DNA of 44,886 nt from Methylococcales bacterium. Lineage in GTDB: Bacteria; Pseudomonadota; Gammaproteobacteria; Methylococcales; Methylomonadaceae. Where the stretch lies: NCBI GenBank assembly GCA_026399075.1, contig JAPLRR010000104.1:1-44886 (forward strand), in the 5' to 3' direction. The notes under the pieces were generated by a model. It made no database searches and was not told where the DNA came from. It worked only from the letters and a program-made list of their open reading frames with translations. Positions 11,601 through 18,223 of this stretch are shown one piece after another; the first letter of the stretch is position 1, and every line of letters starts with the position of its first letter. A program made the translations under genes and the position numbers.

Positions 11601-13018
11601 TCGCGCTGTAAGGGTGAATCTTTAAGCTCGTTTTTACGCAATTCCACTTCAACGACATTGCGGGCAACCGACAGTTGGACATTTTTAACCCCGGAGACGT
11701 CGATTTTGCCGCCTTTTTCCAACTGGATACGCGCCGTGCCCTTAATGCGTGGGTCGGCAGGGTTATCAACCGCCGCCAATTTCACATCGCCGGATTTGGC
11801 TTGTATTAGCGAACCATCACGCAAGATGATCCTGTGCCCGGAAATGTCAATTTTGGAACGGTTTTGGGTTTGCGCGTCTATCGCTGAAGCTTGTTTATCC
11901 GTATCCAACGCCACCCGGGTAACACTGCCTTTGGTCAGATTGACGGTTGCGCTAGTGCCTAGACCATCACCGTTATCAGCAGCACGGACGGTCGAACCGG
12001 GCCTTAATTTACCGCCTGTAGAGCCGGGATTTTGGATGCCTTCGCGCGCCAATAAACGCACAGAACCATTTAAACGCACCGAGGTGGTGGCCGAGGCGAT
12101 ACCTTTTTGGTTGACGGCAAAGCCCATCAGGCTAACATTGCCGCGTTCTGCGATCACTTTACCGACATTGGTGGTTTCCCCGCCGGTGCCGACTTCAACC
12201 AATAAGCCACGGATATCCGAATCGCTGCCCGCTTCTTGCAAATACACCTTATCTTGGCTGGCTGCCAAAATGGTTTGGCCATCCGGTGTTTCTATCGTGC
12301 CCGCATTGGTGATGGTAGGGGCAGCAATAATGACGCGGCCACCTTCTCCTTGGGTTTTAATTTTGGCACCTGCTTCCAAAAAGATTTGGATTTTGACTTT
12401 TTGGCCTTTGGCATCGAGGACAAACTGGCCCAGTTCGTTTTTTAGGTAGAGTTGGCCCTTGCCTTCCAAAGCGGCGGCATTGCTGATATCAAAGACTTTG
12501 GTGATACCTTTGCTAAACACTTCATCGCTAATCCCCAAGGTGGTGGCGACTAAGGAATTGACATTAACCTGTGAATTTTTGCCAAACACAAAACCATTTT
12601 GGTTGACCAGATACACTTGGCCATTGGCGTGCAAAGTCCCCATAATTTGGCTGGGGTTCAGGTCATGGATACGGTTAAGCGCTACTGAGGTGGACGAAGG
12701 TTGCTTAAAGTCAACGGCGTTTTTTTCGCCGATATTAAAGCTTTTCCAATCAACGGTAACTTTGTCGCTTTTTTGGACAATATTTAAGGTGTTGCCATTG
12801 ATGGCCGCCGTCGCTTGGCCTATGGTGCCAATATCCACAGGCGAAGTTCCCAAGCTGCCGCCAGCGGTAGGGACAGGCAATTCGGCATACGCCATAGGCA
12901 TCCCCACGCCCATCGCCAAACCGCCTGCCAATAGCAGCCGTATGGCGAGCACCAAGGGTTTCGGTTGATGGCGGGCAGTCTGCCCAGCCGCAAATAAGGG
13001 TTTGTTATGCACGTTCAT
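2696..13018 (-). CDS. TpsA-type giant exoprotein (filamentous haemagglutinin family, DUF3739)
   Basis: A 3440-residue secreted protein. Residues 1-45 form a long signal peptide (MPMAYA before ELPVPTAGG). Residues about 46-170 are the TPS secretion domain, with NPSQIMGTLHANGQVYLVNQ and GFVFGKNSQVNVNSLVATT. The middle is a repetitive beta-helix rich in G, N, S, T and L. Residues about 3080-3220 resemble DUF3739 (GFDAIKALFPGDKYSGDLSF). A flexible A/S/D/K-rich linker leads to a C-terminal GDC-x11-CGD loop; I noticed no other cysteine on reading. Family knowledge: TpsA proteins cross the outer membrane through TpsB and act as adhesins, toxins or scaffolds. No CDI-type VENN motif or toxin tip is visible, so a structural or adhesive role is likelier. 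It starts 9 nt after tpsB. The start is supported by the signal peptide; the ribosome site is weak. Confidence 0.93.
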   Translation of the reverse strand: MNVHNKPLFAAGQTARHQPKPLVLAIRLLLAGGLAMGVGMPMAYAELPVPTAGGSLGTSPVDIGTIGQATAAINGNTLNIVQKSDKVTVDWKSFNIGEKNAVDFKQPSSTSVALNRIHDLNPSQIMGTLHANGQVYLVNQNGFVFGKNSQVNVNSLVATTLGISDEVFSKGITKVFDISNAAALEGKGQLYLKNELGQFVLDAKGQKVKIQIFLEAGAKIKTQGEGGRVIIAAPTITNAGTIETPDGQTILAASQDKVYLQEAGSDSDIRGLLVEVGTGGETTNVGKVIAERGNVSLMGFAVNQKGIASATTSVRLNGSVRLLAREGIQNPGSTGGKLRPGSTVRAADNGDGLGTSATVNLTKGSVTRVALDTDKQASAIDAQTQNRSKIDISGHRIILRDGSLIQAKSGDVKLAAVDNPADPRIKGTARIQLEKGGKIDVSGVKNVQLSVARNVVEVELRKNELKDSPLQREGILFGKKVLVDLRDANLSYDPSTGDLANAKIPVADIKGAVDRISRNIDERSTSGGNISLASSGSVVTKSGSVLDVSGGSIAYQADTIKTTHLVADGQVFAITEADPNRHYTALVNDGYAYKEPGYVEGKAGGSLKISSYEAQLDGSINAKTIAGDLQRTPEQQAAGSSLSIDLNNNNLFGKQDIVFAKRHTGDDLALDQAIARKAGSKEPVALTLEAGLLKRSGVQNVEIKTNGSIVLEQNASIGLVENGKLNVSAVGVDLLGSIVAPSGEVNIKPINLAASGLIPSHITLGSQALIDVSGLWVNDWLSSRQNEALGTVAITGGKVTLTAEQADLRLEQGSQITANGGAWYHTDGTVTDGQGGAIALTAASHEAGGKIASLVLDGKLSAYGLSQGGSLSLSTNEVFIGGGNPTPDTGAVPLLLVSDFFNQGGFASYQVNANYYGLNVADNTQVAVFQRNRFLNGNAYTQASGTKMAAISSIVKLPDAVRKATDLSLSLTQLSGQRRDQALTIGTNASISTDRQANLSLSSDTSIFMNGSLYAPAGNVNLTITTPTKGDGGFFASQGIWLGAGSRINASGAYKPELNAYGLKTGDVLAGGTIQLTANRGYIASDASSILDVSGTATTLDFIEAAPNGGKAQVVSRLIRSEGGTLGLKAGEGMLLDGQFKAQGGSGAAGGTLAVDLNGGLRNKPEVPIAGGTFPDDDNVRKPRSIEVRTDSAAIIPSDLVQGTDVDTAVFNGRVLLNDQQLNNAKADVLSLKLDATAGNDYTGSLIFDGNVQLNANRQISLDAPVYKTSQGQVALNTSYALLGASQSRLDTELGGGVFTSRLAPDAVAGDGQLTVNAKGIDLIGGLSFNGFNTVNLNSQGDVRTIGIRGLRDTRDYLGELNLAGNLTIKASQLYPATLSDYTINLTGGGDQTATFLSSGNKPGAVYSAGGSLTVNAPTIVQQGTLKAPFGVLNLNASNSLELASGSLTSVSGNGLNIPFGQVSGGINWLFPFDSTGAINLLIDTPPEKRLQLSGRDISLSPGASVDLSGGGDLYAYEFIPGPGGSQNVLDTNATGFTQKYAVLPTLGNSLTPYDPQLFSASGLSVGDSVYLDSGSGLTPGWYTLLPAQYALLPGAYLITPQAGTKDFTAGQSTQDFAGATIVAGRYGNTTANTQADRWQGFAVETGAVARTRSEFKDYLANPFFADKATTAGTNSPQLPKDAGTLSIAVNNSLSLGATLLASPVLGGVGGQVDISANRLAIVGNKDDVALSPIGTVSLWDDDLNALKAPSLLLGGVRSKDKKGQRVTVATQNLTLAGDSQLTGQEILLVARDQIKVSSGAVLESTGKNTSAGTDLLLENSNHTNSDGALLRVSDLGQADIIRDKTVTAKTGELLVESGATLKAQGSMALDSTQNTVFDGAIDMTGGALSLKSSRISLGDAPANTPGLVLKDTAFTLDELKLISASDFDIYGNVGINTQQLAIDAAHINGYNQASDAVTIAAEVITLSNSGASSQRTGNGTGSLTLAAGKRLELGGGDLAISGFSKTQINATDSIKGLGQTIDPVSGVASDTAAGLLQVNGNLGVNAGQFIGGNGATTALAATGAVTLQSAKTDNSIGLGGLGARWSITGSSITSTAWFDLPSGQLDLLATLGNIDLNAGTTINVAGKVTEFASVSQASAAGRVVLASQTGNVNLATGATLNLAGATLADKTVGDAGSLTVNASKGVFNWSGTVNAGGNAATGAVRAASLAMDVSRLESDFSALNSQVQTAGFREAVNLRLRSRDALIAASDKVVAHSFGLSTDQGSVTVNGVIDASAANGGSISLNARNGIILGAGAQLDAHATSDNATGGSVALNTVHQDDAASGLLNLAAGGVINVSGGKDGVGGSVHLRTGRGADNLVNVSAINTRIVGADPQRTNLEATRVYLGNSQISKSDIAIWKSDTDSFMNNATSLSNNSGAVVNLLPGLDIRGQNDLTLVDAWDFIDWRYNGLPGFLTLTAGNNLNINASITDAFATDSLPGQSSRLYQDMLQPGRSWSYQLQAGADVNLANSYLAKNPLNPSSSSLVKTPLVVRTGTGSIAIDAGKNLQFVKDSTNASASAAVYTMGTTGKYTRSQLLQGLVPGVPAREAGESDAHYLNRMDPVLMDELLRFGYLDETRIGSLFQKAEFPKQGGNISLTAGGNIDGINTGQKISDWLVRSGTLTDNNRPTLWGINISGDRSSQTGSIPTAKGIRTFNQNVGALGGGNVSVSAGGNISNLSVMMPTTGKPLGTVSDTANQWLANAPAINGGGTMQVSAGKDIVGGEFFTGKGTANIVAGGGIQQTSTGLGAVFELGDSQVSVQARKEAFIGGAYNPTLQKQAQVVGGESRFFTYSPDSAIGFASAAGNIVFQNAVDQSFEYSVYPGTVKATAFSGDISLNNSMTLYPAQAGQLQLLANNNIRSSALAGQTVNINVSDADVSFLPSAYNPAASLEGSVNDGLIRTRERLDPSTPTANIIHAAVPVHQGSTLKSQVISKQGDIAFNAGSQVTFHIPTAADFVAGRDIRNLSVSGQNLLADDITRIQAGRDILFDTQINSDGVVLANDNQIQLGGAGQLYVLAGRDINLGAAVGIQTIGNIYNPVLASTGASVSMAAGLSDKVDYAGFISKYTPKYPALLQGFGVLTELEQQQKLDVLLQVLFAEIKQSASAAARVPESQRNSYYQQGFDAIKALFPGDKYSGDLSFVFSQIKTLDGGDINVAAPGGKIDVGLAGQLGGIRKAADELGMVVQQQGSLNAVSAGDFNVNQSRVFTLGGGDITVWSSKGSIDAGKGAKSAIAAPPPVTSVDEKGNIVTIFPPIVSGSGIQAIGNGQVTLAAPKGIVDAGEAGISGGQIVIAATAVVGASNIQSSGGTVGVPSAPPAPVVPSGASSAASSAAKTASDSTDKSTEANSDANDDDAEANKKAKAAASTITTDIVSYGDCSVADVRNNKAGCGDKAAGK

Positions 13019-13027
13019 CGCACTCTA

Positions 13028-14638
13028 CTAAAACTGGTAAGCCATCAAAAAATCGACCCGTTGATTGCCGACATCAACCGTGCCTTGTTGGTATAAGGGA
13101 TAACCCCAATCAAACTCACCTATCCAGTGTTTGAACAGCTGCATCCGTAAGCCAGCGCCTGCGCCTGCCAAATGATAATAACTGGGGTTGCCTTGTTGTG
13201 GCTGTTGCAGCCAAAGATAGCCGTAGTCGATAAAGGTGTGCGCCCGAAAGTTTTGCACAAAGTCCCAATCAGCCCGTTTAAGTTGCGGGCTTTGCAATTC
13301 CAGCGATAAATTGATGCCGTCATCACCCAGTTGTTGGGTTTGGAAATAACCGCGCACGGTTTGCACACCGCCCAAGGCGAATTGTTCATTGCTGATCAAC
13401 GGTGTGCTGGCGACTTGGCCGGAGATACGGCCTGCCACCCTGACATCTTTAGGCAATTGTTGCAGGTGTTTAAGTTCACCCGTAAGGTAGAGGTAATTGG
13501 TTTCGGCACCCACCCTGCGGTCGGCGAATTGCGCAGGGTCATTACCCAAACCGCGGATTGAAAAATGCAGCGTTGAGCTGAGGGAGGTCGTGGAATTTTC
13601 CAGCGGTAGGTTGCCATCGTAACCTACCTGGAAGCTGGCGTAATCGACAGGCGACGGTTCGGTGTCCTGGCCTTGCACGGTCACACCTTGGTCAAACATT
13701 TTGTAATCAAAGCCAGCCGTTAAGCTGTGGCTGTAATCACCAAACTGGTCTAAGGGTTTCATCAGCCAGGTGCCAAAAATGTAACCTGTACCCAATACCG
13801 ATAAGCCACCAATACTGGTGCCCAAATTGGTGTTTGAGTTAATGCCGATGCCATACAGGGCCAAACGGGTGTCCGCCCAACCAGTCGGCAACACATAAGT
13901 GCCAGACCACACTTCCACTTCGTTGCTGTCTTCGGGGGAGACCAAAAATTGTAGCGAGGCGCTATGGAAGCGCTGCCATAAATTGTCATAACGCAACGAC
14001 GCGTTTAAGCGTAGCCGCGTAGTGCTTTCGTTGTTGCGGCCGTTGAGTTCGACACCGCCATGTAAAGGCAGGCCGTCTTTGACATGCAGTTCAACTTCAG
14101 TTTTACCCGGGGTTGAACCCGCACGGAATACGGGGGTGATTTGACGGTCAGGCGATTCTTCCGCCAGCTGCGCCAATTGGGTTTGCACTTCTGGCATGTT
14201 CGGCACTTGGCCTTTGGCAAGTGCGGGCACGCCCTCCCTGATTTTACCGAGTGAGTAATACCGTGAACCCGTGATCTTCAGCCGTTCCACCGTGCCTTCG
14301 ACCACGTCCAAACGCACGGCATCATCGACCACATCTTGTTCAGGCACTTCAACCACAACCGTTGAATAGCCCTGTTTGGCATAAACCGCTTCCAAGGCTT
14401 GACGTGCTTTTTCCACGTCATCGATCGATTTGTTAGGGCCTAAAAATGGATAAATGGCTTTTTCCACGTCTTTTTGCGCCAACACGGTATTGCCATCAAC
14501 TTGAATCCTGAGCAAGTCGAACGTGGGGGCGGCTGCTTCTTGGGCAGCCGCTTCCGGTGGCGTATCTGCTGCATAAGCCGGCACAAACAAGAGTTTTATT
14601 GCTCCTGCGAACATTAGCTGTCTTAGTAGACTGGGCAT
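13028..14638 (-). CDS. TpsB outer-membrane transporter (ShlB/FhaC/HecB family)
   Basis: A 536-residue Omp85-superfamily protein that exports the adjacent TpsA. It has a signal peptide ending near AYA (residue 23), two POTRA domains (about residues 40-115 and 116-195, the first beginning LLRIQVDGNTVL), then a 16-strand-type beta-barrel starting near GVELNGRNN. The VRGY motif of the conserved lid loop is present (GGVQTVRGYFQ), and the last residue is phenylalanine, as expected for barrel assembly. Length is normal for the family. Only 9 nt separate it from tpsA, so the pair is cotranscribed. A hairpin at 14705-14728 separates it from the upstream PKD gene, so the operon probably starts just upstream of this gene. 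Confidence 0.93.
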   Translation of the reverse strand: MPSLLRQLMFAGAIKLLFVPAYAADTPPEAAAQEAAAPTFDLLRIQVDGNTVLAQKDVEKAIYPFLGPNKSIDDVEKARQALEAVYAKQGYSTVVVEVPEQDVVDDAVRLDVVEGTVERLKITGSRYYSLGKIREGVPALAKGQVPNMPEVQTQLAQLAEESPDRQITPVFRAGSTPGKTEVELHVKDGLPLHGGVELNGRNNESTTRLRLNASLRYDNLWQRFHSASLQFLVSPEDSNEVEVWSGTYVLPTGWADTRLALYGIGINSNTNLGTSIGGLSVLGTGYIFGTWLMKPLDQFGDYSHSLTAGFDYKMFDQGVTVQGQDTEPSPVDYASFQVGYDGNLPLENSTTSLSSTLHFSIRGLGNDPAQFADRRVGAETNYLYLTGELKHLQQLPKDVRVAGRISGQVASTPLISNEQFALGGVQTVRGYFQTQQLGDDGINLSLELQSPQLKRADWDFVQNFRAHTFIDYGYLWLQQPQQGNPSYYHLAGAGAGLRMQLFKHWIGEFDWGYPLYQQGTVDVGNQRVDFLMAYQF

Positions 14639-14704
14639 AACTGTCGATCCATCAGGGTTAAAATAGTTTATCGTCGTGTTTTCTTACGTTTCTTAAAACA
14701 AGGT

Positions 14705-14728
14705 TGGGGGCGGTTTTTGCCGCCCCCA
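14705..14728 (-). terminator. GC-rich stem-loop downstream of the first PKD gene
   Basis: TGGGGGCGG (14705-14713) pairs perfectly with CCGCCCCCA (14720-14728) around a 6-nt loop. On the minus strand it lies after the stop at 14813 and before tpsB, and is followed by a short T-containing stretch. It plausibly ends the upstream cassette transcript. Confidence 0.6.
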
Positions 14729-14748
14729 TTGTGAATGGCCTTCACAAT
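14728..14748. promoter_or_regulatory. Dyad ATTGTGAA-N5-TTCACAAT upstream of tpsB
   Basis: A perfect 8-bp dyad about 90-110 nt upstream of the tpsB start. It resembles a CRP/FNR-family half-site pair (TGTGA and TCACA) but has 7 nt between the cores where CRP sites have 6. It could be a regulator site for the tps-exb operon or a second stem of the terminator region. Confidence 0.35.
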
Positions 14749-14812
14749 TTGTTGACTTACTGGTGTGTCGGCGCGTAGTACCTCACCATTAGTTGCTTAG
14801 CGCCACAGCCTG

Positions 14813-16171
14813 TCAGCTATTACAAGCTGCCAACGGGTCCACGGCTTTGGGCTTGATGGTGACGCTGACGGGATAGCTTTTGCTGTTGCCCTTGGCATCG
14901 GTAATGGTCACGTTAATGCTATAAGTCCCCACCAATTCGTAAAAATGGCTGGCGGTTTTGCTGGCAACACCTGCTGCCAAGGGGAAGGTTTCAGATTTCG
15001 TGTCACCCCAATCAAACTTGACCGTATAAGGGCCAGTGCCACCTGTCACATCAATCTTGGCTTCAGCGGCGGTATTAAAAGTGACCGATGCTTGGGTCAA
15101 TTTGAGCGTGCCGGCCAAGTCAGGAATTTTTGCCACGGTGGTGATCGTAAAGCTTTGCGTCTTAACCAGGTTCTTTGCATCGGTTAGCGTAATCGCCAAG
15201 TTATAAGTGCCCACTTCACTGTAAATATGGTTTACAGTCTTACTGGTCGCCGCAGCCGCCAATGTGGATACATCAGCGGTAGATGTATCGCCCCAATCAA
15301 ACTTCACACTATACGGTTTGGTGCCGCCTGAAATGCTGCTGACACTCGCCGCAACTTGCCCGCCTTGGGTAAAGCTGGTTTGGTCCACTCCAAAGCTGGC
15401 CTTTAGCGGCAGTACGCTGGCAACGGTTACAGTCACCGTGTCAGTGTGTTTAGCTTTGTCGTTATCAATGACCGTCAACTCAAACACCAAGCTGGCATCG
15501 GTATTTGGGCTGGTGAAAGAGGCTTCCACCGCTTTGGGGTTAATCAACTTCACCGTCGTTGCTTTGGTGGCATTCAGTTGTTTCCAGGCATAACTGACCA
15601 GCTTGCCGTCATCATGGCTGGCTGACCCGTTTAGCTTGACCAGTGTATTAAAAACTACCGTTTGGTCGGCGCCCGCATTTGCCACAGGCGCGGCATTGAC
15701 TGGTTTGACGGTTACCACCACTGTGCTGCTGCCTTCCGCCCCCGCCTTATCTTTAACGGTTAATTTAAACGTCAGTTTTACGGCCACAGTCGGTTTGGTG
15801 GTTTTGACAATAGCAGGTGCAACAAAACTAGGTTTTGCCGGATCTGCCCGATTTAAGGTCACAGCCGGGCCTTTCGTTTGTTGCCAACTATAGCTGGTGA
15901 CAGTCTTGTCTTCTTTGTCTGAGCTTTTGCTGCCGTCCAGTGTTACCGTCGCCCCTTCGTTGACCGGGGCAACCGCAGTAATCACCGCCTTTGGTTTGGC
16001 ATTGGCGGCAAGTGCAACAGGCGCATTGAACACCGACCCTGCCAAGACCAACATCGTTAAAGCAAAAAAGCCGGTGCGTGGCAGCCATCTGGCCACCGAT
16101 GCCAATAGCTGGTACGGGCCTAAGATAGGCAAGCCCTGGGCTTGCCCTAATTGTTTGGATAGGTTGGACAT
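14813..16171 (-). CDS. Secreted four-domain PKD protein (copy 1)
   Basis: A 452-residue exported protein with a signal sequence ending near residue 56 (PVALAANAKP). Two PKD/REJ-like domains follow at about 60-160 (VNEGATVTLDGSKSSDKED) and 161-250 (ANAGADQTVVF). Two further PKD domains carry the signature VKFDWGDT near 290 and 385, each with a HxYxxxGTY strand. It ends in DPLAACNS, and that cysteine is the only one in the protein. PKD domains are beta-sandwich modules found in surface and secreted proteins, where they mediate protein or ligand contacts. It lies 23 nt after the PstS-like partner. The start is supported by AAGGA 7 nt upstream of the ATG. Confidence 0.85.
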   Translation of the reverse strand: MSNLSKQLGQAQGLPILGPYQLLASVARWLPRTGFFALTMLVLAGSVFNAPVALAANAKPKAVITAVAPVNEGATVTLDGSKSSDKEDKTVTSYSWQQTKGPAVTLNRADPAKPSFVAPAIVKTTKPTVAVKLTFKLTVKDKAGAEGSSTVVVTVKPVNAAPVANAGADQTVVFNTLVKLNGSASHDDGKLVSYAWKQLNATKATTVKLINPKAVEASFTSPNTDASLVFELTVIDNDKAKHTDTVTVTVASVLPLKASFGVDQTSFTQGGQVAASVSSISGGTKPYSVKFDWGDTSTADVSTLAAAATSKTVNHIYSEVGTYNLAITLTDAKNLVKTQSFTITTVAKIPDLAGTLKLTQASVTFNTAAEAKIDVTGGTGPYTVKFDWGDTKSETFPLAAGVASKTASHFYELVGTYSINVTITDAKGNSKSYPVSVTIKPKAVDPLAACNS

Positions 16172-16194
16172 AGTGGATTCCTTCTGTCTTCTGC

Positions 16195-17850
16195 TTATTT
16201 CAACTGAATTTGCAAACCACCTGTCGCCTTATCATCAGCAACCGGAACGATACCTGTTAAGGTAGAATTGGTCGCCGTGCAAAAGTGCGTCAATGGCACA
16301 ACGGGGTTGTCCGCATTAAACGGAATGGATGCCTTAAAACCACGTGCATCTTTAGTGGTTGCAAAAATGCCGCTAACCCCGAAGGTCAAGGTTGGATTCA
16401 CCGCTTTAGCAATCGTGGGGCTGCCCAAGTTATCAGCGAATATTTTTAACAGCTTGGATTTGTCCGCCCATTTTGCATCTGCGGCTTTGGCAGTACGGTA
16501 TAAGACCACGCCTTCCGCCCAATTCGGGTACACGCCCGCCGCGACGTTTTCAATCGTGGGCGCATAGCCGTCAATTTTCACATAACGCCAGGCCTTGCCC
16601 GGGGTCACGCCATCAGCCGTTGCACCGGGGTTACGGTCGCCGCTGTTCAGCGCCAGTCCCCACACTTTTTGCAATTTGCTGTTCAGGCCCGAGGTGTTAG
16701 TGCCGTTATTCCAGTCAATCAGCAAGTTATCTGTGGCACTTGCCCCGCCGGGTGATTTGACGATAGGTGCAGCGATGTCATCTTCACTGGCGGCGTTGCT
16801 GTCAGCAGGTTTATTGGCGTTGGCCGTACCGGGGTAATTTAAGAGTTTGGCATAGCCAACTGCCCCGATAGCCGCGCCCTTGTTGCGGCGGCCCACGCCA
16901 ACCGGGGATTTGCCATCAATATTTTTAAACGGTGCAGCAACCCCCGCATCCGCCAAAATCGATGCGTCATTCAGGCTTAATGCAGTGTTAGAGGATTTAT
17001 CCACTATCTTCACTTGCTCCCAAGAACCAATTTTTCCGGCAAAAATGGAGGCCAAAAAGTTTCTGCTTAAATTGGGTAAGGCCGCATCTGTATACTGGCC
17101 GACAGTGACAGAAGCTGGCAGGGAACCCGCGCGTTTTTGCGCGGCTTGCAAGGCTTTATATAAATCAGAGGTGACGGCCACGCCATACACCAATCCGCCC
17201 GTAGAGATTAAGGTAAAACCTTCGGGTTTTTTGTTTAAGTCCAAAGGCCAGCCCGCTTCCGGTAAACCGGTGGTTAGTTCGTTGACTTGTTCGGGATAGT
17301 TTTCAGTATTTGGTTGCAACAAAATATCGGGGTCCACACCTAAAAATCCGCCGTCAGAAATAACTTTGGTCAAGTAAGTTGATGCGTTGGCGCTGGAAAT
17401 GTCTTTTTTCCATTTTTTGCCACCAGCTGTGCCATCAACATCCCAAGCCGTTGCTGGCAAACCGACAATATTTAGTTGTTCTAGCGCTAAACCTTCACCG
17501 TTGTTGGCAAACAATGGCACGACGCCGTAACCTGCCGCGCCATAAGAACGTTTGACCAAGATGATTTTTTTGCCTGCCAGCCCAGTCCCTAAATCCGCAT
17601 GGCCTTGAAAGTAAAATGACTGCCAACGGCCACCAATTGTCGTGCCACTGACATCACTAAAGGTGTCCAAGGTGCCAGTTGCCGCCAAGGAGTTTGCAAC
17701 CACACGCGCGATCGCTTGGTCTTGCGCAGCACCGCCTGAGGTGTAGACCACCAGATCGGGGGCACCATCATCCCAAGGTGTTAACGCCAATGCCCCTTGA
17801 GAACCTGCCAATATGGCTATGGCCACGGCCAATTTATTAAGTTTTTTCAT
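16195..17850 (-). CDS. Secreted PstS-like periplasmic-binding-fold protein (copy 1)
   Basis: About 551 residues with a Sec signal peptide cut near LALTPWDDG. The segment DLVVYTSGG starts the mature fold. LSRNFLASIFAGKIGSWEQV matches the hinge motif of PBP-like/PstS proteins (L..IF.GKI..W), and PVGVGRRNKGAA resembles their ligand loop. It is much longer than PstS (about 320-350 residues). The mature part has a single cysteine (THFCTA) near the C-terminus. The ATG at 17850 is preferred over one 15 nt upstream because GGAAGG precedes it and it aligns with the paralogue start. The ligand is unknown; phosphate-, molybdate- or tungstate-like oxyanions are candidates. There is no lipobox and no cognate permease nearby. 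Confidence 0.75.
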   Translation of the reverse strand: MKKLNKLAVAIAILAGSQGALALTPWDDGAPDLVVYTSGGAAQDQAIARVVANSLAATGTLDTFSDVSGTTIGGRWQSFYFQGHADLGTGLAGKKIILVKRSYGAAGYGVVPLFANNGEGLALEQLNIVGLPATAWDVDGTAGGKKWKKDISSANASTYLTKVISDGGFLGVDPDILLQPNTENYPEQVNELTTGLPEAGWPLDLNKKPEGFTLISTGGLVYGVAVTSDLYKALQAAQKRAGSLPASVTVGQYTDAALPNLSRNFLASIFAGKIGSWEQVKIVDKSSNTALSLNDASILADAGVAAPFKNIDGKSPVGVGRRNKGAAIGAVGYAKLLNYPGTANANKPADSNAASEDDIAAPIVKSPGGASATDNLLIDWNNGTNTSGLNSKLQKVWGLALNSGDRNPGATADGVTPGKAWRYVKIDGYAPTIENVAAGVYPNWAEGVVLYRTAKAADAKWADKSKLLKIFADNLGSPTIAKAVNPTLTFGVSGIFATTKDARGFKASIPFNADNPVVPLTHFCTATNSTLTGIVPVADDKATGGLQIQLK

Positions 17851-18058
17851 AACTAACCCTTCCATTAAAATTAAAAATCAGACAGCTGTTTAGCGGGATG
17901 AATGAGGCAGACCGCTACAGTGCGAAAGCCCCGCCTTAACAACAGGCTTAGGCTTTGCCTAGTAAACACCGCGACTGTACAGTAGATTTAGCAAACTACA
18001 TGCCAAACTACAAGCTTATGATTTTATATAGATTTTAGTGGAGCAGTGATGATTAACT

Positions 18059-18104
18059 GTTGATATATCAGCAATCACTGTTGATCTGCTGCTGATATAT
18101 CAAC
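18059..18104. promoter_or_regulatory. Perfect 15-bp inverted repeat with TGATATATCA cores
   Basis: GTTGATATATCAGCA (18059-18073) and its exact reverse complement TGCTGATATATCAAC (18090-18104) flank 16 nt. Each arm contains the palindrome TGATATATCA. It is AT-rich and lacks a T-run, so it resembles a tandem operator more than a terminator. It lies about 210 nt upstream of the copy-1 binding-protein gene and 120 nt beyond the end of the second PKD gene. The remaining bases of this gap show no other recognisable element. Confidence 0.6.
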
Positions 18105-18223
18105 ACTTGAAGCGGGCAAAACTTCAGTTTTTTCTCGGGTACGCAGTACCTATCTTTTCAAACCAACTTATAGGCCAGGTAAAAGGAACGCACAGCGTAC
18201 CTACGGCAAATAAGGCGCATCCC

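Noticed and set aside
2775-12968. Long plus-strand frames opposite tpsA (for example 2775-3536, 6231-7169, 11583-12449)
   Set aside because: They mirror the repetitive coding strand, lack ribosome sites and domains, and arise from the codon bias of the giant gene.
14728-14748. CRP binding site upstream of tpsB
   Set aside because: The half-sites fit but the spacer is 7 nt where 6 is expected; kept only as a low-confidence dyad.
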